Positions 37,216 to 48,775 of a DNA stretch of 64,000 nucleotides are shown here, piece after piece. The notes under the pieces were generated by a model. The model had not been told where the DNA came from, did not search any database, and was given only the letters and a program-made list of their open reading frames with translations. A program made the translations under genes and the position numbers. Each line of letters opens with the position of its first letter. The first letter of the stretch is position 1. Origin of the DNA: Helopsaltes ochotensis (lineage: Eukaryota > Chordata > Aves > Passeriformes > Locustellidae); assembly GCA_013400155.1 (NCBI GenBank), contig VXBM01000142.1, positions 1,039,623 to 1,103,622 of the forward strand, given 5' to 3'.

Positions 37216-38340
37216 GCAGAATTAATTCCGTTTATGCCTTCAGCCAGATTTCAAAGTGAGGCTCTGGAGACGCAGGAGAAATTAATTTATTAAAAAGCAA
37301 TAGCTTGATAATGCACACGATGATAGAATAAATGAATCTGTTCAATATCTTATAAAACAGTTGGCAATCACATAATAGAGCATTCATTGTCAATTTAGTA
37401 GCTTGTCTCATTATACTCTGCAAATAGTAGTAAAATGGTGTATTATTCATGAACCAACATGCTTTAATTACTTTTAGTGCACATTTATTTTTTCAAATGT
37501 AATATGAGTTAGATTCAGTCATAACTGTAACTCAGCTGATGAATCTTGAAGCAGTAACACAAACTGGAAGAGAAATTTTATGAGCACAAGAATCGGTTTC
37601 TGGGAAGTTTGTAGCATTTCTACATGCTATGAAAGCAGTCCTAAAATGCTAGCCTCAGGTGTTGTGCCAAATTTGGATTGTAGCTGGTAATACTTTAGTA
37701 AATATAGATTATTAATTGATAATGCAATCAGATGTAATTTCAAGTTTCATCATTTGCTAGGGTTGTTGGTTTTTTTGGGATTTTTTTTTCCTGCCATGAA
37801 GCAAACCTCTGTATCTAATACAGTTTATTTGTTGGCTTTACATAGAGAAATTGTCTTGTTAACACTTCCTCCCTTCTTGGCTTCTCACACACACTTTTCA
37901 CCAGTTTAATTTGCTATGAAGGTCTCACACACATGCAGCCAAGGTCAGTGAAAGTCCACTGCCCATTTCAATTAAAATGTTTGCAAGGATTTATACATAA
38001 TAAACTGATCTTGCCTATAATAATAGGTTTCCTTAAGTCAGTCTTGCTGCTACTAAGTATAATGTTGCAGCACGCTGTTGGTTTCTATGTACATAGAAAA
38101 AGGAGCACAGTAAAATAAGATGACTTGAAAATGCAATTAAAGTGTAAATCTTTTCACCCATTAACATTTAGGGTCCATTAGATTGCTTTGTCTTTTACAA
38201 TATTAAATGCTAAAATGTTTTGCTTTTATTCTGTAACAGTATATTCTAGTTCTATTTATAATACAAATGTAATTTAGCTCCCAATAAATCTTGGCTTTAA
38301 TTGGTTATTAAGTATGTGCTACTATGTCATAAATTTAATT
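37216..38340. other. Long AT-rich, repeat-free stretch
   Basis: About 1.1 kb that is AT-rich, CpG-poor and without recognisable repeats, with many TAAT/ATTA cores (for example 37285-37460 and 38100-38310). It directly abuts the CpG-rich block. In the WWOX-MAF interval of other amniotes such texture often marks conserved regulatory DNA; this is inference from position and composition only. Confidence 0.3.
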
Positions 38341-41300
38341 CACAGAATTTCTTTTTTTCCCCTCCCATTCACCTCCCTGGCTTTGCATTCTGGGGTCAGG
38401 AGCGGGGTTTGGTGCCACCATCAGCATTCAGCCCGTGTGAGCATCTCCCCCAGGATGCGAGCTGGGCTGGTTGCCCTCCCTCGGAGCCCTTCGGGAGGTG
38501 CTGTGGGGCACCGGGGTGATGGAGCCCTGCAGGCTGGAGGCTGAGCTCACACCGGGGTCCGTGCGCCTCTCCCAGAGACAGAAATGCTCTTGCAGGGTGT
38601 TTGCTCTCTTCCTCAGAGACTCGAGGGCCAGTGGCTGGCTCCGGTGTGGGATCTGACTCTCCCAGGCAAGAGATGGAGTTGTGGCCGGTGCTGGAGCTTT
38701 GGCCCTAATAAGGGTTGTAAAGGGTATGAACCGGGGCTGAATTTCAGTCTTTTGCCCTTGATGTTATCTTCTGCCTTGAAAGGTGTCCAAACTATGGCTG
38801 CACAATTATGACTCTTTTCCTCAGGCCTCAGTAAGCACAATTTAGACTAGTTTTTATTGGTCACTGAGGATGAGTTTCTAAGGTTTTTTAGATTCAAGAA
38901 CTGGGGTAATAGCATTGTGAGGGCATGGCCCAGTTTCCTTTGTAATCCTGATTTCAGTTCCCACTAGTAACCTGAAGCCATGACTGTTTAATCCTTAATT
39001 CCTGCCACAATTAACATCTCATATTCGGGAGCATTTCTCTGTGATTTGGAAGGAAATCTGTCCCCAGCTAGGTCAGCCCTAGCCAGTCTCTTTACGAAGC
39101 GGGAAGGGATCCTTTTCAGCTCCAGTCAAACACAGTAACACCTCATTTAATGGTGCAATAGAGCAGGGAATCTGTTCGCTCGGATGCAGTAGGAATCAAC
39201 GTCCTTGCAATTAGAGCTAGCGAGGAATGCAGGCACACAAACTCATAAGCTACTAATGAACTATTTGAGCAATTCTACAGGTATTTATATAAGGCTGAGA
39301 CAGCATCCCCCGCTGAAGAGCTCCCCCCACCTCCCACGTATTCCCAAGGAAGCTTTAACTGAAGTGAAATTTCTTTATGTAAATACAGGCAATGCAGAGA
39401 GTCCCACGTGCTCTGCCACTGCCTCCGCACTCGTGGCTTTGGTTTGTGCTGGTGAACAAACAGGGCTGCTCTGCAGCCACTTTGCTACACGTCAGTGCCC
39501 ACAAAGGTCAGTCTGCTTCCCCTCACCAGCGTTTTCACACTCGTGAGTGCATCCTCACACCACGGCACATGAACCAGAGGACAGCTTTCTATTATCCCTT
39601 TTCCAGCACCTTTATATCATCCTGCCTGGTTCACACTTATCCTGCATTTCTCACCTTCATTTGCACAAATGAAGGCCGAATCCTGTCCGTTCCCCTGTCG
39701 GATAATGTCAAAGAGCACCTCAGCTGAGCGTGTCCTGCCTTTCCATGGGTCACAACAGGCAGGTTCCAGGGCAAACCCCTCTTCACCCAGAGCCAGAGCA
39801 CATCAGGCAGTGTCCACTCGTGGCTGAGGTGCAGCAGGAATCCTAAGGCAGAATGTCCCCTGGCCCTTCTCCAGGTCAGCAGAGCAAGGGGTGAGGACAA
39901 AGCTGGGGGTTGCACCACCACGTCCCTGACCTGCTGCCCAGATATTCTTGGGAGCAAATCTCAATAAACCACTGCCTTACTTTCACCTGCTCTGTACAAG
40001 GCTGGCAAACCCCACCGAAAGTCGAAACAAAGACGGTGACCTGTTTTGTTGAAGTACAAAAAGAGCTTAAGTGCCCCAAAAACAGCTGAAAATGCCATTG
40101 TGCAGACTGGTGCTCACACTCAAGCCCTGGAGAGCCATTTGAAGGCACCAACCATGTTCATCCCAGAGCTCCTGCACCTCTGGAATGAGCAACACACCAC
40201 AGGGAGAGCTCAGCAGGGCTTAGAACTTTATATAAAGTCACTGCAAGAGCTTATTATTTCACTGTGTAAATTGCATATGGAGCACTTGAAACGGGCAGAC
40301 TTTAACAAACAGAGAAAATAACTACAGCAATTTGTCTTCAAAATAAATAAGGGAGTAAAAATCCCATCCATGATGATCAATTGAATTGCACTTCAAAATT
40401 TTACTGGCAAATTGGTCAGTCAGTCAGCTAAATATTTGTTTTATGTCCACGAACAAGTAGAAATTACAAAAAAATTATAAGAAATCATTTTTTTTCCCAG
40501 AGCATGAGCCAGTCTTTTACTCACTGGTCTTATTGGCTTAGTAATCCATATATTTACTGCACTTAGAATGAAATACAGCAGTTCCATCTGAATAATCTGA
40601 TTACTTTTAATTTCCTAAATTTTACATCAGTCCCCTGGTTTTTAAAACCTTTCTAATTTTTATATCAGTCCCCTGGTTTGGCATTTTGCAATAGTCAAAT
40701 ATTTTCTCAACAGCAGATCGATTGTTCACATGGAGCCCTTAATCCTGAATGTGAAGTTAATGGCACCTTTTGTATGGATCTATGTTCCCAGACACAGTCC
40801 ATGAACATATGGATATACATGTGCAAATATAGGTTTACATAGATCTCTGTGTCTCACACATATATAAAATATAGGCAGAAACTCCTATACAGCACCAACC
40901 ATTTGAAAAGGAATTTTTCTGGGTTTTTTGATTGCCCTAAGTTAAGAATCAATGACTTTAGCTTTCTAAATTTTGGAAATATCAATGCCTCTGCAAAAGA
41001 CAGTAGGTGAAATAAACAGGCAAAAAGCTCCATAATGTTTGAAACTGCCCCTATGTCTTTAAAATGTTGACTGAACTTACAAGAATATCTTCCAGCCCTC
41101 CTTAAAATTAGTTCTTGGCTCCTGCTATCTGTTAACATTTGATATGCTTTCCGTGATGACCCTGGATGCGTCTGGAGGTCGGTGCTCCAGAGTTCCTGGC
41201 TATCTTTATTGTCCCTAACTTGCTTTCCCTCCAAGACTCTTCCTCCTTGCCAAGAAAAATATTTCTAGTTGTTGTATGTGCAGCAGCTCTGTCTATCAAT

Positions 41301-41844
41301 GCATGACAGATGGATGTTTTTTCTGCTGAAGAGCAGGACCAAGGGCTTTTGCTGCTTGACCGTGGGCTGGGTGTGTGTGCTGAAGGGACTACAGACCAGG
41401 AGAAAAAAAAAGGGGATGCAGAGAATAGGAGAGCATCCTAAAACAGTTCATGCCAAGGGTTTGCAAGGTGTTTTAATAAAAGAACCATGCAGGTAAACAT
41501 TTACACTTGAAAAACCTCTCACCCCATGGGATACTGAGACTGTTTGGTTAGCTGAGTTTTTTGTTTGAGTTTTGCAGGCACTGCAGAGCCCCTTCCTCAC
41601 CATTTCCCACCAGCAGCATCTCCTAAGCTCCAACAGAGCTTCTCTCTCACTTGCTTGTTCTTGAAATTTCACTCCTTGACATCCTTGGCTGCAACCTCAT
41701 CCAAGTTCACTCTTAAAGGCCACGGTGCCACCTCTTGTCCCTGGGGAGGGGACTCTGTTTAACAGGGCAGACCCCAGGACACGGCACTGACCACCAGCTG
41801 CTCCCTCCGCTCCTCCTGTCCCTGCCTCCAGAGCTGCCACTTAC
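38341..41844. other. Intergenic sequence without a recognised gene
   Basis: GC-richer segments at 38360-38700 and 39700-39960 alternate with AT-rich DNA (40320-40660). Frames at 39205-39727 and 39637-39957 overlap on both strands without motifs. On the minus strand at about 41100 a GTAAGT donor-like site follows an open frame (41234 down to 41106), a weak candidate for a further exon of the minus-strand gene proposed at 41845. Confidence 0.4.
40611..40679 (+). repeat. Short direct duplication, about 39-base period
   Basis: Two copies of a TTTCTAATTTT(A)TATCAG segment, each followed by the identical TCAGTCCCCTGGTTT, start at 40611 and 40650. This is a small tandem slip in AT-rich sequence. 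Confidence 0.8.
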
Positions 41845-42040
41845 CTCAAAACCCCAGCATATGCCATCAATGACCCTCTCATATTCATTGATCTTCCTGA
41901 GCACATCAACCTGTCTCTCTAAATCTGCACTCTGATTTTTCAAGTAATAGAAAGAATCCCTCTGGATAACCACATAATCATCTCCTTTTGGCTCCTGGTC
42001 AGGCTGCCTCGCTCTTTCTTGCTCTCTCTCTCTCTTTTTT
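41845..42040 (-). CDS. Candidate internal coding exon of an unassigned gene
   Basis: Read on the minus strand, a pyrimidine-rich acceptor (CACCTTCCTCATTCAG, ending at 42041) opens 196 bases with no stop: one base completing a codon, then 65 codons. It ends at GAG|GTAAGT, a consensus donor, in phase 0. The peptide begins with a charged KKREREQERA stretch. It continues through DDYVVIQRDSFYYLKNQ and then a heptad-like ADLERQVDVLRKINEYERVI that suggests a short coiled coil, and ends DGICWGFE. The frame is closed by a TGA in the upstream intron and has no in-frame ATG, so it can only be an internal exon. I do not recognise the family. The neighbours on the same strand are the candidate exon at 45241-45398 and a strong acceptor at 42285. 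Open frame and both splice sites could still be chance in 64 kb. Transcription would run towards WWOX, that is, convergent with it. Confidence 0.4.
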
Positions 42041-45000
42041 CTGAATGAGGAAGGTGATAAAAACGCTGCCTTCCCATTTCAGTCTTCTGCAAGGCTTCCT
42101 GGGTGCCCCACCAGACTCTCTGCTTCCAGCTCTTTGAAGATGAATGAATAATGTTCCTCTGTGTTTCTATTATCTGCAAACTACCAATTAAACAGAACCA
42201 GCAACCAGAGATAAAAGTAGAGCCTCGGCAAAATCCACAGCAAAATGAACACAAGAAGCTCAGGATATTTTCACATGTGCAACCCTGGAAAGTTAGAGAT
42301 GCAGAGTGGGAGGCAGGGGGCAGTGCCAGGTATCACCATCCCTGTCAAGGCTCAGATACCCATGGAACAGCTCTGTAATTGCTGTGGGATGCAAGCTAAT
42401 TATTATATAATTATATAATTATATGTAGCTATTTATATGAGGGGAAGAGATCAAATTTAGCACATTACCATAAATTCACAAATCAGGAGCTTTATTTTAA
42501 AATCTTTGACTGTGTGGCCTTTCATCTTTGAACTGTTTGGTAACTTCAAGCATCATTACCCCATAATGTGCTCGAATACGCAATTAGTGTGAGTACAATG
42601 ACAAACAATCTGATATTTGTATTGTGTTGAATAAAACAGGCCTGTGAATTTTTATGCTCTGAATAATAAGGAAATCTAGGTTTAATTATTGATCTTTAAA
42701 AAATTATTTTAATATTCTGATACTGATGCAGCTAAATATCAAACAGTGTAAATATAACATGAAGCTGTACAGCTGTTAGGCTAAAATGGCACATTATCCA
42801 TCCATCTTTGCTTTTTCCATTGCACCTACCAGAGTAGCATATAAGGGATATGATTTATTTATTTTATTTGGAGTTATGTAATAATAAAAAGACTCCTGCA
42901 CAAGGCTCAGTAAACCCTCCACGACCTTAATGGAGCAGTGTGATCCCAGTCACATCAGTCCAAGCCTTTCTGCAGGAATTCAGCCAAGGAGTCACCTCCC
43001 AGAACGCCTTCCCAGCCCTTGGCTGAGCTGGGAGCAGCCCCACAGCCCTCTCCAAACCAGATGCCTTTTGCAGCAGGGCTGGGAGGTGCTCAGGAGTGGG
43101 ATATTTCTGCCCCAGACCCAGTTCCCACCCTTGGAGGGGGTTGCTGACCGCCACCTCTCCTTGCCCCAACAGCAGGGACCGGGCTGGGCACTGCAGCTCA
43201 ACACAGCAAAGGGCTCACGGATGATCCAGATCTCAGATCCAGCCTCCAGATTTCGAAGGAGTGGGGTGCAGGACTGCAAACCCTCTGCTGACACTGCAGA
43301 GCAAAGAGCTTCAGCCTGTGCGTAACCAGGGGCGTGCTGGGGCGGGCTCTGACTGGGGTTATCCATGTGCTGAGCACGTGGGAAGATGCTTCTCCAGGCT
43401 ACTGCCACAGTATTCATCGTGGTCTTATACTGAATTTGGTGGGTAAGTGGACGCCTTTATTTCCATGTCTTTGTCTAGGTATAAAATTGTCATTAACTTT
43501 TTTTTTTTTCCTTCGGTATTTTGCTGTTTATCACAGCCAGCAAGATAACTGTACAGATTAACTTCTTCTTCTCAAGTGAAATGAAATGGAAATAGCATCT
43601 GTCTACAAAAATCAATTTAGAAACCACCTATATATTATTTTTGGGCTCAGACAATGGGCATTTCCAAAGCCATGCCTTCTAAAACTCTTTGAGTGTAAAA
43701 AGAAGAAAAAAAAAAATATGTCTGGATGTGAGCTATCATCCATCAATCAGAAAAGCTCACTCATACTCAGATGCATGAGCCAAAATGAACTTCAGATGGG
43801 AATGGATGGGAGACAGGCTATGTTGTCTGATTTGCTTGGGTTGTTTCATTATTAATCTCTTTGCTTCCATTTATTTTAATGATCATAGCCAAGAAAGTTT
43901 CATTTATGAAGATTTGTCTTTTTTTAAGGTCTACTTTACGTGAGGTTGACTGTGCTCTATTTTGTCCCAAGTGCCAAGAGCAGGGCTGCTTTCCTTGAGA
44001 CTGCTCCAGTTGTGTCTAAAATGTGTTGGTGCCTTGGCCGGGAGGGAGGGCTGGGCCTTGGCCCCACAGGGTTTGCATCCAGGAGCCCAGTGCAGGGCCC
44101 TGAGCACACACTCCTCTCCCAAGGGGGCTTCTCTCTAGCAGACAGTGAAAAAATCTGAGATGGAGAGGGGGAAAGTTAAAAAACCAGAGTCTATTAGAAG
44201 AGATGCTGATGGGTCTGGGCTGCATGTCTGGGATAGAGGATGAGAGGGATTTTCTCCAAACTTGCTGTGTCTCTGCTCTTGCTGCTCCTCCAGCTCAGCC
44301 ATCACCTTCTCCTGCTCTCCTGTCCTGTCCCCCTCAAAACAAAACCCAGCCAAGCTGAGTGGGTTTTCCTAAATGAGATACACCTAATTAGTAGCTAGTT
44401 GTATACTTGCTGATCACACACATTTTCAGCTCTTTGTTTATAACTCAGCATATGCATCCGTAGAGCATTTTTTACAAGTAAAATGTACACATTTCATTAA
44501 AAGTACCATCTTTGCCGCTTCCATAGCTTTGTTCTATAAAAGAGTCTTGTAGGAGAGTTGTTTATTCCCTCAGCCCAAAGGAAAAGAAAAAAAAATCACT
44601 TCCATTATGATATTCATGCAATTTCAACTAATTAATGTATGATTTTCCAGAGCTATATTTATAAATCAAACCTGGTGATGAAGTGCTCATTCCTGCCAGC
44701 TCACCTGGGTCCTGTGGTTCTCACTTTGCAGTCCCACAAGCTGAATGCCCACAGAAAGGCAAGGTAAGCTCTGCTCAGTCACACCATAATTCACTAGCAA
44801 GACCAGGATTAGATCCCTGGAGTTTTTTGTCCCGGTCTCTCACTTCAAATGCCAGAAATACTTCACTACAGCAGCAATATTTTGAGGTCTTGCAGGGCTC
44901 TGATGCATGCAGATATCTCAGTCCAACTGCAGCTCTGTGTGTCTTCAGAGTCTGCAAAAATGGGAATACATAAACATTGCTAATGCCTTTCCGAGAGGCA

Positions 45001-45240
45001 GGGGGTACTTGCACTTTGTTATACCTGCCCTCAAGTTTGGTAGCTCAAGTTTAGAAGTCTAGAACATTTTCCTTCTCTCACCTGGCAGGTCCTACTACTT
45101 TCCCTTTTGTGACTGTAAGATCTGTTCAGTCCCTTAAGGATAACTGCTGAAGCAACATCCAACAAATCCACACCATGTCCAGAAAGACATTCCAGACACG
45201 TGCAGGGTGCAATGCAATGGCTGATCTGAATAAAAGTGGT
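42041..45240. other. Intergenic or intronic sequence, no gene recognised
   Basis: A minus-strand acceptor (CTCTAACTTTCCAG) at 42285 leads into a cysteine-rich, hydrophobic open frame running to 41940. It overlaps the candidate exon at 41845 in a different frame, so at most one of the two is likely coding. An AT-rich stretch occupies 42370-42900. Around 44700-44764 there are facing splice-like signals on both strands, each defining a tiny exon of about 32-36 bases. Frames at 42930-43417 overlap on both strands. Confidence 0.35.
42395..42430. repeat. AT-only palindrome
   Basis: Positions 42405-42424 form a perfect 20-base palindrome with arms ATATAATTAT and ATAATTATAT. In an AT-only context this is less surprising than a mixed-base palindrome, but it could extrude as a cruciform. 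Confidence 0.85.
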
Positions 45241-45398
45241 TTAATAGGAGAGAGGGGACAGTCCCCACTCTGCCAGCACGATGGCTGGAGGCACCAAACC
45301 TCTTCTTGTGAGCTCCTGTTCACCCAAGGCATCAAAAAGCCTCTTCACATGAAGAGACCAGGTTATGCTTCCCCCCATGAACTTGTACTCAGGGTACT
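45241..45398 (-). CDS. Candidate terminal coding exon, unassigned
   Basis: On the minus strand a strong acceptor (TTTTCCCTCTTTCTTTTGC...GGCTGCAG) opens a frame of 51 codons followed by TAA at 45243-45241. The first two bases complete a codon. The peptide starts YPEYKFMGGSITWSLHVKRL, continues FDALGEQELTRRG and ends EWGLSPLSY. No family is recognised. ATTAAA, a variant polyadenylation signal, overlaps the stop (CCTATTAAACC). If it belongs with the exon at 41845 it would be upstream of it, and its stop codon would then argue against joining, so the two may be separate or one may be spurious. Confidence 0.22.
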
Positions 45399-45754
45399 CT
45401 GCAGCCAGAGCAAAAGAAAGAGGGAAAACATTGTCCATTCAGTGTAAACTGGGTTAGGGAAAGGAAAGAGCAGCAAGATACACTTCTGTAGAGTTTTATA
45501 ATCTGTGGTTATAAAATTCAGAGTAAAATGATGCTTGTAGGGACAGAAGCGTGAGTTTATTTAAACAGCAAAATCTGGAGAAAGTGCATCAGTGTAATCC
45601 ATCTCAGCCCACTTTGTGGATGTGCTGCCCCTCCCTTCCAGGACACCATGGGCAGGATTTGGGCAGCTGTGGGAGCTCCTGCTGAGGGAACCCCTGGAGC
45701 CCGTGTGGTCACTAAAGCCCTCATGACGGGGACAGCCGTGCCTGACCTGGGTAG

Positions 45755-45756
<2 letters not shown>

Positions 45757-45796
<40 letters not shown>
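45757..45796 (+). repeat. Poly(A) homopolymer, 40 bases
   Basis: Uninterrupted A40 between GGGTAGGC and GCTTGGTT. No retroelement body is identified 5' of it. Confidence 0.95.
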
Positions 45797-45799
<3 letters not shown>

Positions 45800-48342
45800 T
45801 GGTTCTGGGAACAGTTGTAACACAGAGGGAGTTGGTGGGACAGGACTCATCAGCAAAGGGAATTTTCTGCTTCTGAGGGTGGAGGGCTCCTGTTGTCTTG
45901 TTGGGATGAAAAGGAAGGAGCAGATTTATGCCTGGCTGCTGAAAGGCACAAAACAGCTCTCACGGGGAGAGGCAGGACAGGAGAGGTAGTCCCACAGCAA
46001 TGGATCACTGCGTGCAGGGCACAGGAGATGGCCAACATATGGATGAAACAGCTAAAGGTGAAGGATAAATGCAATTTATTGCATGCTTCAGCGCTTAACT
46101 TTTCAGTTGATCATGTGGCTGTTATAACTATGCATCTGCATGGATAAAGGAGATGCTGAAGGTTTGACCGAATTCTAAACTATAAAAAAATCAAGACTTG
46201 GTCAGGTTTCAACTATGGTAGATATAAACAGTTTGCTGAATGGTTTAGTTACTTTACAGACTAGTTTTTTTTTCCTTCTTTTTTACTACTTAACAGCACC
46301 CCCCCCCTTTATTTTTTTTTCCTGGGTGTATCGTGGGTTTGACAAAGCCTTGCAACGGGGTCTTCATCCAAGAATATCAACAGCCTGCCTAGCATATCTC
46401 ACACACACTGCACAGAGTCTTGCAACACAAGATTTACCATCTCCCAGAAAGGGAGAGCCTCGTTTAAGAGCAGACCATTGCCCACAAACACCAGGAAAAG
46501 CTGGTGGGAGAGGAAAAATGGATTGTTTTAAGTATTGCTAAGCACCATCCGTGATTATGAAGGAAGTACCTCCAAGCTGGAAGCTGAAATTGCAGCTCCA
46601 CCATTTGGTGCTCAGTTTTGTAGATTTTAACTGAGCGTTAACAATCATGGTGTAATTGAACACCTCGTTCAGTTCATTAGCTGATGGCTGTGCAGCGCTG
46701 TCATTGCGCAAAGTGCAAGCCAGGTGCGAAGTATTGTAATTATTTGTTTTCTCAGCATTTAAACCATTTTGATTCCTGACCTCTGAGGATGGAAGCACAG
46801 GGATTTTGAGCACAGATGTGACAACAAGGGGAGCATCACATGTGGCCCAGGCTGTCCTTCCTCGCTTGCTGGCCAATGTGGTTGGGGCTCTTTGCCCTCC
46901 TCTTAGAGAAAGGACTGCAACTCTTGCCTGGTACTGCTTGTCCCCATCTTCTCATGGCAGTTTTCTAGTTGGGAATCCCAGTCAACAGCACTGATTTTGC
47001 ACTCCCCAGCCCACAGCTGTGTCTCCTGTGGTAGGAGCTCGTGTTTATTGCTGTATGACCTTCCTGGAACTCTCCATCTGAGTGCTTTGCAGGCTGAGAC
47101 CTTGAGGAAGCTCAGAGCTGGAGAAGTCCAGGAGGGTCAAGGATGGTAGAAGGATGCTAGGTACAAGAAGTTTATCCAGCCTGGCCTGGGGCCTGTCCTG
47201 TGAGCATTGAGCACAGAGAAGTTGATGTTTCCCTCCTGGAAATGCCACAGCTGCAGACTGGTGCTCTTGTCCTGTCATTCATTTCCCACATACACCTGAA
47301 AGTGCAGTGGGAAGATGTGAAATCTCTGCCCTGCTCTTCTCCAGATCTGCTTGGTACAGATCAGAACTTCAAAGGCTTCAGCTGTAGGAAGCTGGTGTTT
47401 GAGTAATTTTTGAGGCCCTGGTTGGAAACTCCTCTCTGTCCTGTCCCCACTGCCTGGCTGGTGCTCACCCAGCCTGGTGGCACTGGCCAGGTCAGCCTGG
47501 TGCTGATGGTGTCACCTGGTGACCACTCACCTTTGCAGGGAGCACCTTGGAGTTTCCCTCCCTGTCTTTTTTAAACTTAGCTCCTGACCCACGGAGCGCT
47601 AATTAGCTAGACTCAACACCAAGCTCAAAAAATGATAACGAGTTTACTGATCATCAGGTATGAAAATAAGGTCAGCCAAAAACATATCAGCGCCTTAATT
47701 AAGCTTCACTGAGCGAGACAGAATGACTATTAATGACTCCTGTTTTTGCTAAACTTCCCTTCTGTGGCCTGTTACTTCAAGGCAGGGACTGTCCCCGTTT
47801 GTCACACTTCCGCTCATGTAAATTGCCTGAGCGAGACAAGCGCTTGCTCACCTCAAAAGCAGGATGGAGGGAAGGTAATATGAATGTTCCTAGTGCCTGT
47901 GGACAGACCTGCTCCTTCTTTTAGGCAAACTACTGTCAGTTGGCAGCGTGTCTTTGACTTTGTAGCTTCTGCAACACTGATCTGTTTTGCATACACAATG
48001 TCTTGTTCCACGTGGCTTCTTTGTATTTTTGTCCAGGCTGTAACTAGCATTATCCAAGTGATATTGGGGCAGGTAAATTTAAAACCAGGGGAACTGCAAG
48101 AGTGGATCATACTTATAGTTCTGTCCAGAAAACCAGTCTAGCTCTGGTTTTCTGACTGGTTCATGTGCAAGTCCCTGGGAGGGTGTGGAAGGAGGAGGGA
48201 CAGGGAACAGTGTTTTTCCTCAAAAGGATGGGCATCACAAGCACTGCATCTAACATCCTGAATGAATTTAATTCATTTTTGAACTTCTATATTCTATATA
48301 CTTCTGACTTTCATGGCTGCCTGTGCCAGGGCAGAGGTTAAT

Positions 48343-48358
48343 TTTTTTTTTTTTTTTT
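48343..48358 (+). repeat. T16 run followed by ACAG
   Basis: Sixteen T followed by ACAG|GAACC resembles a splice acceptor, but no open or recognisable exon follows it, and it lies just upstream of a CR1 copy. Confidence 0.6.
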
Positions 48359-48494
48359 ACAGGAACCTAACATATACATCAGGGATAAACTAAATGAGTT
48401 TGGGGGTTTTGTTTTGTTCTTCTTTCCATTCCTCTCCTAATAACTCTGTACATCCAGTGGAAGATGTGGCGGCTCTTGGTTTTCCTCTAATCTT

Positions 48495-48775
48495 AGAGAC
48501 ACAGGCAGGACGAGAGGGAATGGATTCAAACTGAAAGAGGGCAGGTTTAGATAAGATATTAAGAAAAAATTCTTTACTGTGAGGCTGGAGAGCCCCTGGC
48601 ATTGGTTGCCCAGAGAATCTGTGGCTGTCACATCCCTGGAAGCGTTCAAGGCCAGGCTGGATGAAGCTCTGAGTAAAAAAGTGAAAGGTGTATATATGAA
48701 GGTAACCTATGGCTGAGGGGTTGGAATGAGATGATCTTTAAGGTCCCTCCTAACTCAAACTCTATGATTTTGTGA
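48495..48775 (+). mobile_element. CR1 LINE 3'-end fragment (best preserved)
   Basis: About 280 bases follow the CR1 3' region in order: GAGGGAATGGATTCAAACTG, AAAGAGGGCAGGTTTAGAT, GATATTAAGAAAAAATTCTT, TTGGTTGCCCAGAGAA, CACATCCCTGGAAGCGTTCA, AGGCCAGGCTGGATGAAGCT, GATGATCTTTAAGGTCCCTC and the tail CTCTATGATTTTGTGA. It is 5'-truncated and does not encode protein. This copy is the clearest evidence that the genome is avian. Confidence 0.95.

Larger units (their letters stand above)
45399..48494. other. Intergenic sequence without a recognised gene
   Basis: Holds the poly(A) run at 45757 and short homopolymers at 46264-46320 (T, C9 and T runs). The segment 46538-46790 is unusually unique-looking, carries a 112-codon minus-strand frame and is described under findings. 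The frames at 47853-48141 overlap on opposite strands and are not called. Confidence 0.4.

Noticed and set aside
39637..39957. GC-rich segment first suspected to be a reverse CR1 copy
   Set aside because: None of the ordered CR1 3' phrases or the TTCTATGA-like tail could be found.
48343..48362. T16-ACAG as a splice acceptor
   Set aside because: No open or recognisable exon follows it; more simply a T homopolymer upstream of the CR1 copy.
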